From the NCBI GenBank assembly GCA_026129545.1, contig JAHCHX010000001.1, positions 1,797,501 through 1,861,500 on the forward strand: a DNA stretch of 64,000 bases, given 5' to 3'. Each line of letters opens with the position of its first letter. Position 1 is the first letter of the stretch. This document shows, piece after piece, positions 36,115 to 43,864 of this stretch. The notes beneath the pieces were generated by a model. It was not told the DNA's origin. It saw only the letters and a list, made by a program, of their open reading frames with translations, and did no database searches. This DNA is from Saprospiraceae bacterium (lineage in GTDB: Bacteria; Bacteroidota; Bacteroidia; Chitinophagales; Saprospiraceae). Both the position numbers and the translations under genes were made by a program.

Positions 36115-36666
36115 ATGACTGCGAAGCGTCTCTACTTTATCCTGCTGATTGTCACATCGTTGCTCCAAAGTTGCGCGAACGACAACAAAAAAACAGCACA
36201 ACAATCATCGCCTTTGACGACAGATGCGCTGCCTCCACAAGAGCCGACCGCTTCTGCCGAGCCAGCTATTGCAGAAACACAGGAAAATAAAGAAAGCCAC
36301 ATAAGGAAATCCTTAGAGCAACTCCGCGAGAACAAAACAAACAGAATAGGTTCCGTGCCAACGGGCAAAGATGCCGAACTAAATACGACCATCCCAGCCC
36401 CACCCACCAAAGTGGAAGGCAAGCGAGTCGAACGGCCAGGCCCGCCGGGATACATCACCCAAAAAGATGCGACTTTGCAGGCAGAACCTTCCCAGAGTGC
36501 CGCCAAAATTGCCACCTTGAAGCAATACGAAACGATTTACATTCTGGAAACCAAAATGACAGACGAATCCGGGAGAGCCTATGATATTCCGCAGTGGTAC
36601 AAAATCCAGTGTGCCGATGGGAAAAAAGGTTGGCTCAAATCTCAATTCGTCGGCCTCCCTTTTTGA
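36115..36666 (+). CDS. SH3-domain lipoprotein inserted between nuoE and nuoF
   Basis: 183 residues. Lipobox LLQSC (Cys about residue 19), then a low-complexity Pro/Ala/Glu/Lys linker, then a C-terminal SH3-like domain (residues about 105-183: ITQKDATLQAEPSQSAAKIA, LKQYETIYILETK, QWYKIQCADGKKGWLKSQFV). Such lipoproteins sit in the periplasm and may bind peptidoglycan. No link to complex I is known to me. The protein at 54787-55965 has a comparable domain. Confidence 0.8.
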   Translation: MTAKRLYFILLIVTSLLQSCANDNKKTAQQSSPLTTDALPPQEPTASAEPAIAETQENKESHIRKSLEQLRENKTNRIGSVPTGKDAELNTTIPAPPTKVEGKRVERPGPPGYITQKDATLQAEPSQSAAKIATLKQYETIYILETKMTDESGRAYDIPQWYKIQCADGKKGWLKSQFVGLPF

Positions 36667-36707
36667 AAATCAACCTCATAAACCCTTATCAACTTTTATC
36701 AACCCTC
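36667..36707 (+). repeat. Short run of the decamer repeat family
   Basis: AATCAACCTCATAAACCCTTATCAACTTTTATCAACCCTCATG is a degenerate run of about four CAACCCTCAT-type decamers, the same family as the array at 22001-22294. It ends in the ATG of the DUF2750 gene. A looser match lies near 58280-58315. Confidence 0.7.
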
Positions 36708-37100
36708 ATGTTGACTCAAAAACAAATCGAAGAAATATTGGCGAAAAAGCCGGAAAACCGCTACAAATACTTCATCAAAACCGTAGCAGCAGAGGAAGAA
36801 GTGTGGGGCTTGGCCGACGAGGAAGGCTGGCTTTTGTTGGAAGACGATGACGACGCCACGGAGGTGCTGGCCGTTTTTCCCAATCCCGAATTCGCAGAAA
36901 TTTTTCGGGAAAAAGGCGGCTTCGAGGAATTTCAGGTGGAGGCGCTGGACTTGTACGAGTTCACGGAATGGCTCGACGATTTTGAAAAGGAAAAAATGAA
37001 GGTAGCGGTATTTCCCACGCCTGATTTTCAGAGTGCGGTGATGACGCCCCAACGTTTGAAAGCAGATTTTCAGGAACAGTTCGATAAAGAACAAGAATAA
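36708..37100 (+). CDS. DUF2750 domain protein
   Basis: 130 residues from the ATG at 36708, which is formed at the end of a decamer repeat run. Residues 17-60 (NRYKYFIKTVAAEEEVWGLA, DEEGWLLLEDD, VLAVFPNPEFAEIF) match the DUF2750 pattern; the rest is acidic (VEALDLYEFTEWLDDFEKEK). Function unknown; similar small proteins are often neighbours of immunity-type genes. Inserted between nuoE and nuoF. Confidence 0.8.
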   Translation: MLTQKQIEEILAKKPENRYKYFIKTVAAEEEVWGLADEEGWLLLEDDDDATEVLAVFPNPEFAEIFREKGGFEEFQVEALDLYEFTEWLDDFEKEKMKVAVFPTPDFQSAVMTPQRLKADFQEQFDKEQE

Positions 37101-37103
37101 GTT

Positions 37104-37388
37104 ATGACCGTCGAAACTTTAAAATCGCAGATTGTGCCTATCCTGCAAAAACACCAAGTGGTGAAGGCGGGGCTGTTTGGCTCTTTTGCCCGCAACGAGG
37201 CGACGGAGGAAAGTGACGTGGATTTGCTCGTTGAGTTTAGCAAAGTACTTGGGATGTTGCAGTACATGAATTTGAAATTTGAGTTGGAAGATGTTTTGAA
37301 AAGGAAAGTTGACTTAATTGAATACGAGGCCATAAAACCGAGAATGCGCCAAAGTATTTTGGAAGACGAAATCCGATTTTATGGCTAA
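37104..37388 (+). CDS. MntA-like nucleotidyltransferase antitoxin (intact)
   Basis: 94 residues. The MNT signature is complete: VKAGLFGSFARNEATEESDV then DLLVEF, matching GSx10DxD, followed by KFELEDVLKRKVDLIEYEAI. In characterised MntA/HepT pairs the MNT protein transfers AMP to a Tyr next to the HEPN active site. It starts three bases after the DUF2750 stop codon and overlaps the HEPN gene by eight bases. Confidence 0.92.
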   Translation: MTVETLKSQIVPILQKHQVVKAGLFGSFARNEATEESDVDLLVEFSKVLGMLQYMNLKFELEDVLKRKVDLIEYEAIKPRMRQSILEDEIRFYG

Positions 37389-37728
37389 AAGATCTGTCAA
37401 ACTTTTTGTCCAAGACATTTTTGAGTGCATCGAGTATCTCGAACGATACACGAATGGGATTTCATACGCTGAATTTGAAGTGAATATCGAAAAACAAGAC
37501 GCAGTAATTTGCAGAATTGAAATCATCGGCGAGGCGACGAAAAACCTGCCGACAACCTTGCGAAACAAATACCCTCACATACCTTGGAAACAAATGGCTG
37601 GAATGCGAGACGTGGTTACGCACGATTATTCAGGGGTTTCTTTAACTCGTGTTTGGAACGTCGCCACGCAAGACGCGCCCGCTTTGAAACCTGAGATTCA
37701 AAAGATTATAGAAGATTTAACAAAATAA
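37381..37728 (+). CDS. HepT-like HEPN toxin (the only intact one in the nuo operon)
   Basis: 115 residues, full length. It has FVQDIFECIEYLERYTNGIS, VICRIEIIGEATKNLP, PWKQMAGMRDVVTHDYSGVS and VWNVATQDAPALKPEIQKII. RDVVTH is the RxxxxH RNase motif, with Tyr two residues further as the likely AMPylation site. It should cleave RNA unless silenced by the MNT partner. Its TAA stop is followed directly by the nuoF ATG with no spacer, so translation of nuoF is probably coupled to it. Confidence 0.92.
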   Translation: MAKRSVKLFVQDIFECIEYLERYTNGISYAEFEVNIEKQDAVICRIEIIGEATKNLPTTLRNKYPHIPWKQMAGMRDVVTHDYSGVSLTRVWNVATQDAPALKPEIQKIIEDLTK

Positions 37729-39087
37729 ATGGGACGCAAACTCCTGCTCGAACACGCCCACGTACCGGGCATCCACACCTACGAGGTCTATCGCAAACAC
37801 GGCGGTTACCGCTCGGTGGAAAAGGCATTGAAAACCATGTCGCCCGACGCGGTGGTGGAAGAAGTGAAAAAATCCGGCTTGCGCGGTCGCGGCGGCGCGG
37901 GCTTCCCGACCGGCCTGAAATGGTCGTTCCTCGCCAAACCCGAAGGCGTGCCGCGCTACCTGCTTTGCAACGCCGACGAGTCGGAACCCGGCACTTTCAA
38001 AGACCGCTTCCTGATGGAAAAAATCCCCCACCTGCTCATCGAGGGGATGATAACGTCGAGTTACGCGCTGGGGGCCAACACCTCTTATATTTATATCCGG
38101 GGCGAGTACTCGTGGATTGTTTTTATTTTGGAAAAAGCCATCGCCGAAGCATATCAAAACGGCTGGCTCGGCAAAAACATCCTCGGCTCAGGCTATGACC
38201 TCGATTTGTACGTCAACCCCGGCGCGGGCGCGTACATCTGCGGCGAAGAAACCGCCCTCATCGAGAGCCTCGAAGGCAAACGCGGCAACCCGCGCATCAA
38301 GCCGCCGTTCCCCGCCGTGAAAGGCCTCTGGCAAAGCCCGACGGTGGTGAACAACGTGGAAACCATCGCTGCTGTCGTGCCCATCGTCAACGACGGCGGC
38401 GACGAGTACGCCAAAATCGGCATCGGCAAAAGCACCGGCACAAAACTCATTTCTGCCAGCGGAAACATCAATAAACCAGGCGTTTATGAAATCGAGATGA
38501 GCATTTCGGTGGAGGAATTTATCTACTCCGACGAGTGGTGCGGCGGCATCAAAGGCGGCAAACGCCTCAAAGCCTGTGTGCCGGGCGGCTCGTCGGTGCC
38601 CATCCTGCCGCACACGCTCGTGACCAAAACGGCGGCAGGCGAAACCCGCATGATGACCTACGAAAGCCTCGCCGACGGCGGTTTTGCCAGCGGCTCCATG
38701 CTCGGCTCCGGCGGCTTCATCGTCTATGACGAAGAGCAGTGCATCGTGCGCAACACCTGGAATTTCACGCGCTTCTACCACCATGAGTCTTGCGGCCAAT
38801 GCTCGCCCTGCCGCGAAGGCACGGGATGGATGGAAAAAGTGCTGTGGCGCATGGAAAACGGCCAAGGCAAAATGAGCGACATTGACCTGCTGGCCGACGT
38901 AGCGAAAAAAATCGAGGGCAACACCATCTGCCCGCTCGGCGACGCGGCGGCCTGGCCGGTGAGCGCGGCGATTCGCCACTTCCGCGAGGAATTCGAGTGG
39001 CACGTCAGAGAGCCGAAGTTGTGCATGGAGCGGAATTACGGGTTGGTGAGCGAGGTGGGCGTGTTTTTGGAGGGGGTGCAGGGGTGA
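37729..39087 (+). CDS. nuoF: NADH-quinone oxidoreductase subunit F
   Basis: 452 residues. It carries the NADH/FMN-binding stretches GLRGRGGAGFPTGLKWSF, CNADESEPGTFKDR, YIYIRGEYSWIV and GAGAYICGEETALIESLEG, and the N3 cluster cysteines in ESCGQCSPCREGT and NTICPLGDAAA. It is the site of NADH oxidation. The start codon abuts the stop of the HEPN gene. Confidence 0.98.
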   Translation: MGRKLLLEHAHVPGIHTYEVYRKHGGYRSVEKALKTMSPDAVVEEVKKSGLRGRGGAGFPTGLKWSFLAKPEGVPRYLLCNADESEPGTFKDRFLMEKIPHLLIEGMITSSYALGANTSYIYIRGEYSWIVFILEKAIAEAYQNGWLGKNILGSGYDLDLYVNPGAGAYICGEETALIESLEGKRGNPRIKPPFPAVKGLWQSPTVVNNVETIAAVVPIVNDGGDEYAKIGIGKSTGTKLISASGNINKPGVYEIEMSISVEEFIYSDEWCGGIKGGKRLKACVPGGSSVPILPHTLVTKTAAGETRMMTYESLADGGFASGSMLGSGGFIVYDEEQCIVRNTWNFTRFYHHESCGQCSPCREGTGWMEKVLWRMENGQGKMSDIDLLADVAKKIEGNTICPLGDAAAWPVSAAIRHFREEFEWHVREPKLCMERNYGLVSEVGVFLEGVQG

Positions 39088-39109
39088 ATTTTTCTGGATG
39101 ACGATTGCC

Positions 39110-39180
39110 GATTACATGATTGTTGAATTTTGATGTTGTTGAACACTCTACGGACTTCTAAAATCTGCAATCATGTAATC
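39110..39180 (+). repeat. 13-bp inverted repeat after nuoF
   Basis: GATTACATGATTG (39110-39122) is the exact reverse complement of 39168-39180, with a 45-base spacer. It is the first of two inverted structures in the nuoF downstream gap. Confidence 0.75.
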
Positions 39181-39202
39181 TGAAATCTTAAATCCATATG
39201 CA

Positions 39203-39322
39203 TATACCTCGCGCCGCCAAGTTTTCAGCATCGTCTAGGGTAACGTTTACTAAACTTTTGAAGTTTAGTAAACGTGATCTCATCCTTCCAACCATGCTGA
39301 AAACTTGGCGGCACGAGGTATA
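39203..39322 (+). repeat. Nested inverted repeats, 29-bp outer and 15-bp inner
   Basis: Outer arms 39203-39231 and 39294-39322 match over 29 bases with one mismatch (core GCCGCCAAGTTTTCAGCAT). Inside them is a perfect 15-base hairpin, ACGTTTACTAAACTT / AAGTTTAGTAAACGT (39243-39257 with 39261-39275, loop TTG). The whole 120-base unit has terminal inverted repeats and no coding capacity, in the style of a miniature mobile element or an RNA structure. Confidence 0.9.
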
Positions 39323-39363
39323 ACAACCATTTTTTTCACGGGTGAACAACAAAAAAACCGGAA

Positions 39364-39885
39364 ATGGATGCGATATTGAATGTTTTAAACAAAGTTGAAA
39401 TTGAAAATTCTGAATGGTTTTTGAAAGCCAATCAAATCGCAGATGCTTTGTTCCATTTTATCCAGTTGAAAGAAAAAGAAATATACGAAGAGCACAAACC
39501 CGATTCATCAAGTGTGGCAATTCAACGGATACTCCTCCCGAAATTGAGTGAATTGGGGTTTGAATCGGAAAAGCAAGGGCTTTTCAACGCCTACCCGGTT
39601 TCGTCTTTGAGACCCGATTATTATTTATCTCTCGGAAGCGAAAAGGGAATAATTGTAGAGATTGAAAGAGGAAGAATAGGGAGTAACAATATGGATTTAC
39701 TGGATTTTTGGAAGTGCCATATTTGCAAAACCGCTAATTGCCTATTCCTCATCGTGCCAATCAATCGCCCAAGTAAAAATGGTAAAACAACTCCTGCTTT
39801 TGCTTCTGTTCATCATAGGCTCTCGGTCTTTTTTCAACCCAAAAATCATGTAAATGTAGATGCAGTATTTCTTTTTGGCTATTAA
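39364..39885 (+). CDS. Unrecognised protein, possibly a nuclease-like fold
   Basis: 173 residues, not confidently recognised. The middle part (SLRPDYYLSLGSEKGIIVEI, ERGRIGSNNMDLLDFWKCHI) has PD...ExE spacing followed by an N-x-x-DLLDFWK helix and CLFLIVP, reminiscent of PD-(D/E)xK restriction-like folds that act on DNA. The N-terminal 80 residues are mixed helix with QRILLPKLSELGFESEKQG. First of a cluster of inserted genes between nuoF and nuoG. The function proposal is weak inference. Confidence 0.5.
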   Translation: MDAILNVLNKVEIENSEWFLKANQIADALFHFIQLKEKEIYEEHKPDSSSVAIQRILLPKLSELGFESEKQGLFNAYPVSSLRPDYYLSLGSEKGIIVEIERGRIGSNNMDLLDFWKCHICKTANCLFLIVPINRPSKNGKTTPAFASVHHRLSVFFQPKNHVNVDAVFLFGY

Positions 39886-39897
39886 AAAAAGCAAAAA

Positions 39898-39948
39898 ATA
39901 ACCCTCACCGACATCAAAAACAAACTCACTGCCCTGAAACCCGAACTG
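39898..39948 (+). pseudogene. N-terminal fragment of an MNT antitoxin gene
   Basis: About 48 bases coding TLTDIKNKLTALKPEL are nearly identical to the start of the MNT genes at 41247 and 41880; ATG is ATA here. The frame stops shortly after (KTTKPT then TGA). This is a third, truncated copy in the same inter-nuo interval. Confidence 0.85.
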
Positions 39949-39972
39949 AAAACAACCAAGCCAACCTGAGAC

Positions 39973-40461
39973 ATGAAAGCAAGTTTCGACATTCGCGGAC
40001 ACCTCCAGCCCTACGGTGCGGTGGAAATGACGCAAGAGGAGTTCGAAGCGTTTTTTGTGACTCAATTTGAAAATGCAGCGCGGCAAGAAATTTTTGAGGA
40101 ATACCGACAGTACACGGAAGATTTGCGGGCGATTGTAAAAGTGCCGTTCGTGCAGTGGATAGGCGGCAGTTTTGTGACCAACCGAGAAAACCCGAACGAT
40201 ATTGACTTGGTGACGGTTATTGACCACGAGGTGTATGCCGTTCACGAACAGGCAATTGACGAGCAATTCAGCAAGTGGGCTGTCGGTAGGTTTTACCAAA
40301 AAATTGATGCCTATACGCTGTGGGAATATCCCGAAGGACACAAATATCATTCGACCTTTTTGGCCGATAAGTTGTACTGGCATGATTGGTTCGCCAATTC
40401 CCGGTTCAATCGAGCCGGGAAACGTTTTCCAAAAGGATTCATTCAACTAAACATCAATTGA
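39973..40461 (+). CDS. DUF6932-like nucleotidyltransferase
   Basis: 162 residues. Residues about 55-85 read VPFVQWIGGSFVTNRENPND then IDLVTVI, a nucleotidyltransferase core with GS and DxD in the pattern of DUF6932 proteins. The N-terminus has LQPYGAVEMTQEEFEAFFVT, the C-terminus HKYHSTFLADKLYWHDWF. It is followed two bases later by a 71-residue helical protein, forming a two-gene unit that looks like a TA or defence pair. Substrate and target unknown. Confidence 0.75.
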   Translation: MKASFDIRGHLQPYGAVEMTQEEFEAFFVTQFENAARQEIFEEYRQYTEDLRAIVKVPFVQWIGGSFVTNRENPNDIDLVTVIDHEVYAVHEQAIDEQFSKWAVGRFYQKIDAYTLWEYPEGHKYHSTFLADKLYWHDWFANSRFNRAGKRFPKGFIQLNIN

Positions 40462-40463
40462 TT

Positions 40464-40679
40464 ATGGAAGCCGAAGCAATGGAAAGCAAGTATGTGAGAA
40501 TCGCAGAACTCACAGAGAACATTGACAAACTCAACGAGTTGATTGCGCTGCATTCGGCCACAACTCGCAACAGTTCGATGATAAAACAGTATTCCTTCAA
40601 GCGGGATGAATTCGTCGCGGAATTGAAAGAACTGTTCAAGTCATTGAACCTTAAATTGGAAGTGGCAGAGGCTGCGTAA
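40464..40679 (+). CDS. Small helical partner protein of the DUF6932-like gene
   Basis: 71 residues, start two bases after the preceding stop. Nearly all helical by composition (AELTENIDKLNELIALHS, RDEFVAELKELFKSLNLKLE), probably a coiled coil. Not recognised as a family. Position and size suggest the partner subunit in a two-gene system; which of the two would be toxic is unclear. Confidence 0.6.
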   Translation: MEAEAMESKYVRIAELTENIDKLNELIALHSATTRNSSMIKQYSFKRDEFVAELKELFKSLNLKLEVAEAA

Positions 40680-40684
40680 AACTT

Positions 40685-41243
40685 ATGGAAACGCTCATCA
40701 AAACCCATCTCGCCGACCTCGAACGCCAGCACGACATCAAAATCCTCTATTTGAGCATGGCATCGAGCAATTTTAGGAAGTATTTGAGGCGGGATTTGGT
40801 GTGGATGAAAAAGTATCTCTACGTCCTGCGCCCAGTGCTGGCCTGTATGTGGATTGAACGGACGAACACGATAGCGCCGACGGAGTTTCAAAAACTGTTC
40901 GAGGCGGAAGTACCGGAGGGGAGTTTGAAATCGGAGATTGAAAAATTGCTGGCGCGAAAAATGGGTGGCGATAAATTGGGCGAAGAACCCCGAATCGGGC
41001 CGCTGAATGACTTTTTGGAAGAAAAAAATCGAGTATTACACCGAATACCTGAAAGAATACAATTTTCTCAAACAGCCTGACACAGAAGCATTGAACCAGA
41101 TTTTTCGAAAGTCGCTGGCAATGTTTGAACAAAGCAAAGGAGAAATCTCGGTGGAAACTGACTGGCACGCCCCGATGGAACTGGTTTACACAAAAGACTT
41201 GGAAACATTGGAAGCCATAGCAGGCGTGAAAATCAAACGATAG
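40685..41243 (+). pseudogene. YcgL-type predicted nucleotidyltransferase, core deleted and frameshifted
   Basis: The start (LADLERQHDIKILY) joins directly to LSMASSNFRKYLRR and KKYLYVLRPVLACMWIE, which belong to the C-terminal half of COG3541/YcgL proteins. The ~100-residue catalytic region with GSRAWG and SDxD is missing. A second lesion is an extra A in the seven-A run near 41022; removing it would join LNDFLEEK to IEYYTEYLKEYNFL. Not functional as an enzyme. Confidence 0.8.
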
Positions 41244-41246
41244 CAA

Positions 41247-41537
41247 ATGACTCTGTCAGACATCAAAAACAAACTCACCGCCCTGAAACCCGAACTGCAC
41301 GAGCGGTTCGGCGTGTCGGAAATCGGCCTGTTCGGCTCGTGGGTGCGGGGCGAACAAAAGGAGACGAGCGACATTGACGTGCTGGTGGATTTTGACAAGC
41401 CGGTTGATTTGTTCGACCTGATGGAGTTGCAAGAATTTTTGGAAGAAGGTTTTGACAGAAAAGTTGACATTGCCTTGAAACGCAGCCTCAAAAAATACAT
41501 CGGCCAGTACATTCTGGCAGAGGTTCAATACCTATGA
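41247..41537 (+). CDS. MntA-like nucleotidyltransferase antitoxin, copy 1 of a tandem pair
   Basis: 96 residues with complete MNT motifs: EIGLFGSWVRGEQKETSDID then VLVDFD. The first 30 codons are nearly identical in DNA to the gene at 41880, while the later part diverges (ELQEFLEEGFDRKVDIALKR). It overlaps the following HEPN gene by four bases (ATGA-type coupling) and lies three bases after the YcgL remnant. Confidence 0.92.
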   Translation: MTLSDIKNKLTALKPELHERFGVSEIGLFGSWVRGEQKETSDIDVLVDFDKPVDLFDLMELQEFLEEGFDRKVDIALKRSLKKYIGQYILAEVQYL

Positions 41538-41873
41538 AACGCGACATTCGGGATTTTGCCGACGACATTCTGCTTCACATCGAAACGGCTGAAAAAGCAT
41601 TCGAGCGAGCGGAAAAACCACTCAAGTATCCTTCGGAGGAAGTGATGTTGATGGTTTATTGTCTGCAAATTATCGGCGAGGCCGTGAAAAATATTCCAGA
41701 GGAAATCAGAAAAATTTACCCCAACATCCAATGGAAAAAGATAGCGGGAATGCGCGATGTGCTGATTCATACATTACTGGGGAATTGACTTGGAGATTAT
41801 CCAACTCACTGTCGCCAACCGATTGCCAGAATTGAAAACTGTCATTAAGCAAATTTTGGAAGCATTACACTAA
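41534..41873 (+). pseudogene. HepT-like HEPN toxin with a +1 frameshift
   Basis: The frame reads DFADDILLHIETAEKAFERA, YCLQIIGEAVKNIPEEIRKI, WKKIAGMRDVLIHT and then stops at TGA 41786. With one T removed near 41774 it continues YWGIDLEIIQLTVANRLPEL, KTVIKQILEALH to 41873. The RxxxxH motif (RDVLIH) is retained but the C-terminal helix is lost. A single-base assembly error cannot be excluded. Confidence 0.87.
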
Positions 41874-41879
41874 ACAAAA

Positions 41880-42170
41880 ATGACCCTCACCGACATCAAA
41901 AACAAACTCACCGCCCTGAAACCCGAACTGCACGAGCGGTTCGGCGTGTCGGAAATCGGCGTGTTCGGTTCGTGGGTGCGGGGCGAGCAGAAGGAAACGA
42001 GCGATATTGATGTGCTGGTGGATTTCGACCGGTTTGTAGGCTTGTTTGAACTCATGGAATTGCAGGATTACTTGGAAGAAGTGTTTGGCTGTAATGTGGA
42101 TATTGCTCCTAAAGACAGTCTTCGCAAGCACATTGGGAAATACATTTTAGCCGAAGTAGAATACCTATGA
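41880..42170 (+). CDS. MntA-like nucleotidyltransferase antitoxin, copy 2 of a tandem pair
   Basis: 96 residues, motifs EIGVFGSWVRGEQKETSDID then VLVDFD. It starts six bases after the end of the preceding HEPN remnant. The 5' third is almost the same DNA as copy 1 at 41247, consistent with recombination or duplication between modules. Four-base overlap with the following HEPN locus. Confidence 0.92.
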   Translation: MTLTDIKNKLTALKPELHERFGVSEIGVFGSWVRGEQKETSDIDVLVDFDRFVGLFELMELQDYLEEVFGCNVDIAPKDSLRKHIGKYILAEVEYL

Positions 42171-42517
42171 AGCCTGACATAACCGACTTTTTGGAGGATA
42201 TTCTGAAGTATTCGGAAATGGCTCGTCAAGTTAAAGAGACAACGAGCCTTGCCGTGCTGAATAGTTTTTCGCCGGAAAGTTTGGCTTTGTCAAAGGCATT
42301 GGAAGTCATCGGAGAAGCGGTAAAACAAATACCCGAAACCACGAGAAATAACTATCCTGAAATTCCCTAGAGCTAGATTGCTCGCCTGCGTGACAAGCTG
42401 ATTCATCACTACTGGAATACAGAGATGACCCGCTTGATTGACATTGTTGAAAACTACTTGCCCGATTTGGAACGAGTCGTAAAACAAATTTTGGAAGACT
42501 ACAATTTGGAAGAATAA
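42167..42517 (+). pseudogene. HepT-like HEPN toxin with two in-frame amber codons
   Basis: 117 codons, otherwise open. Codons 68 and 70 (42368-42370 and 42374-42376) are TAG. The reading is NNYPEIP*S*IARLRDKLIH, where the intact relatives in this window have PW at the first stop, so Trp became amber. Downstream sequence HYWNTEMTRLIDIVENYLPD and the RxxxxH motif (RDKLIH) remain readable. Ends one base before the nuoG ATG. Confidence 0.9.
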
Positions 42518-42518
42518 T

Positions 42519-43451
42519 ATGCCCAAAGTAAAAATAGACAACTTTGAAGTCGAAGTGCCCGAAGGCACCACCATCCTGAACGCGGCGCGGCAAATCGGCG
42601 GCGACATCGTGCCGCCCGCCATGTGCTACTATTCCACGCTCAAAGGCTCGGGCGGCAAGTGCCGCACCTGCCTCGTGAAAGTGACCAAAGGCTCGGAAAA
42701 AGACCCGCGCCCCATGCCCAAACTCGTGGCCTCGTGCCAGCAGACGGTGATGGACGGCATGGAAGTCGCCAACATCACGAGCGAAGAAGTGCTGAGAGCG
42801 CGGGCGGGCGTGGTCGAGTTTCTGCTCATCAACCACCCGCTCGACTGCCCGATTTGCGACCAGGCAGGCGAGTGTTCGTTGCAGGATTTGGCCTTCGAGC
42901 ATGGCGCAGAGAAGACGCGCTACGAGTTCGAGCGCCGCACTTTCGAGAAGATTGACATCGGCCCTTACATCAAACTGCACATGACGCGCTGCATCCTGTG
43001 CTACCGCTGTGTGATGGTGGCTAACCAGTTGACCGACAACCGCGTGCACGGCGTCATCAATCGCGGCGACCATGCGGAAATCAGCACGTTCATCGAAAAA
43101 GCGATTGACAACGACTTTTCCGGCAACGTGATTGATGTCTGTCCTGTTGGCGCTTTGACCGACCGCACGTTTCGCTTCAAAAGCCGCGTGTGGTTTCTCA
43201 ACCCGTTCGACGCGCACCGCGACTGCCCGACTTGCTCCGGCAAAGCGGTCGTTTGGATGTACGGCAACGAAATCTACCGCGTCACCGCCCGCAAGGACAA
43301 GTACGGCGAGGTACACGATTTTATATGCAACACTTGCCGTTTCGAGAAAAAGAACGTGGCGGACTGGACAATCGAAGGCCCGCGCGACATTGACCGCCAT
43401 TCGGTGATTGGTCAAAATCACTACGAACACGGGGAACTGACGGTGCGGTAG
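42519..43451 (+). CDS. nuoG: NADH-quinone oxidoreductase subunit G (short form)
   Basis: 310 residues: N-terminal [2Fe-2S] ferredoxin domain (CYYSTLKGSGGKCRTCLVKV), His-Cys cluster region (HPLDCPICDQAGECSLQDLA), and the [4Fe-4S] segment (MTRCILCYRCVMVANQL, VIDVCPVGALTDRTFRFKSR). The ~550-residue molybdopterin-like domain of E. coli NuoG is absent, as in many Bacteroidota. A Cys-containing tail (DCPTCSGKAV, CNTCRFEKK) closes the protein. The stop codon is TAG. Confidence 0.96.
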   Translation: MPKVKIDNFEVEVPEGTTILNAARQIGGDIVPPAMCYYSTLKGSGGKCRTCLVKVTKGSEKDPRPMPKLVASCQQTVMDGMEVANITSEEVLRARAGVVEFLLINHPLDCPICDQAGECSLQDLAFEHGAEKTRYEFERRTFEKIDIGPYIKLHMTRCILCYRCVMVANQLTDNRVHGVINRGDHAEISTFIEKAIDNDFSGNVIDVCPVGALTDRTFRFKSRVWFLNPFDAHRDCPTCSGKAVVWMYGNEIYRVTARKDKYGEVHDFICNTCRFEKKNVADWTIEGPRDIDRHSVIGQNHYEHGELTVR

Positions 43452-43482
43452 TTTGAAAAACTCGTCAAAAAACGAATGTTTT

Positions 43483-43863
43483 ATGAGCATACTTTCGTCC
43501 AACGTCAAAAACGAAGCCCAGGCAAAAGCTGATTCGTTCCCTTTTTTGCCAGTATTGCTGGTGCTGTTTTTGTTGGCAGGAACGATATATTTTGCTCAAA
43601 ACCCGCTTTGGAATAATGACCGTTTGAAAATCGAAGAAAAGGGCGGCGGCAGAAACGACAAACACGCGAACCCTGATGCCCAAGCCAGCGCGGAATAGAA
43701 ATACGAAGAAGCAAGAGCCGCGTGGCAAAAGTTGAAATCAAAACCCAACAAAACGCCCGCCGAAAAACAATTGCAACAACAACTCGAAAAACAAGTGAAG
43801 CATTGGAAAAAGAAAAAAGATTGGGGCGGCGAAAACCATTCACAAAAACACAAAGGCAATTAA
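43483..43863 (+). pseudogene. Rhs/polymorphic-toxin C-terminal tip with an in-frame amber codon
   Basis: Frame of 126 codons plus stop, interrupted by TAG at 43696-43698. The N-terminus has one hydrophobic helix (FLPVLLVLFLLAGTIYFA). After the amber it reads KYEEARAAWQKLKSKPNKTP, QLEKQVKHWKKKKDWGGENH and SQKHKGN. This tail resembles the C-terminal ends of Rhs-type toxin proteins as I remember them. It is an orphan tip without the long Rhs body. The following gene starts one base later and is a likely immunity partner. Confidence 0.7.
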
Positions 43864-43864
43864 A

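Noticed and set aside
43449..43451. NuoG truncated by its TAG stop
   Set aside because: The protein contains all expected cluster motifs and ends at a length I recall as normal for Bacteroidota; the downstream frame belongs to the toxin-tip remnant.
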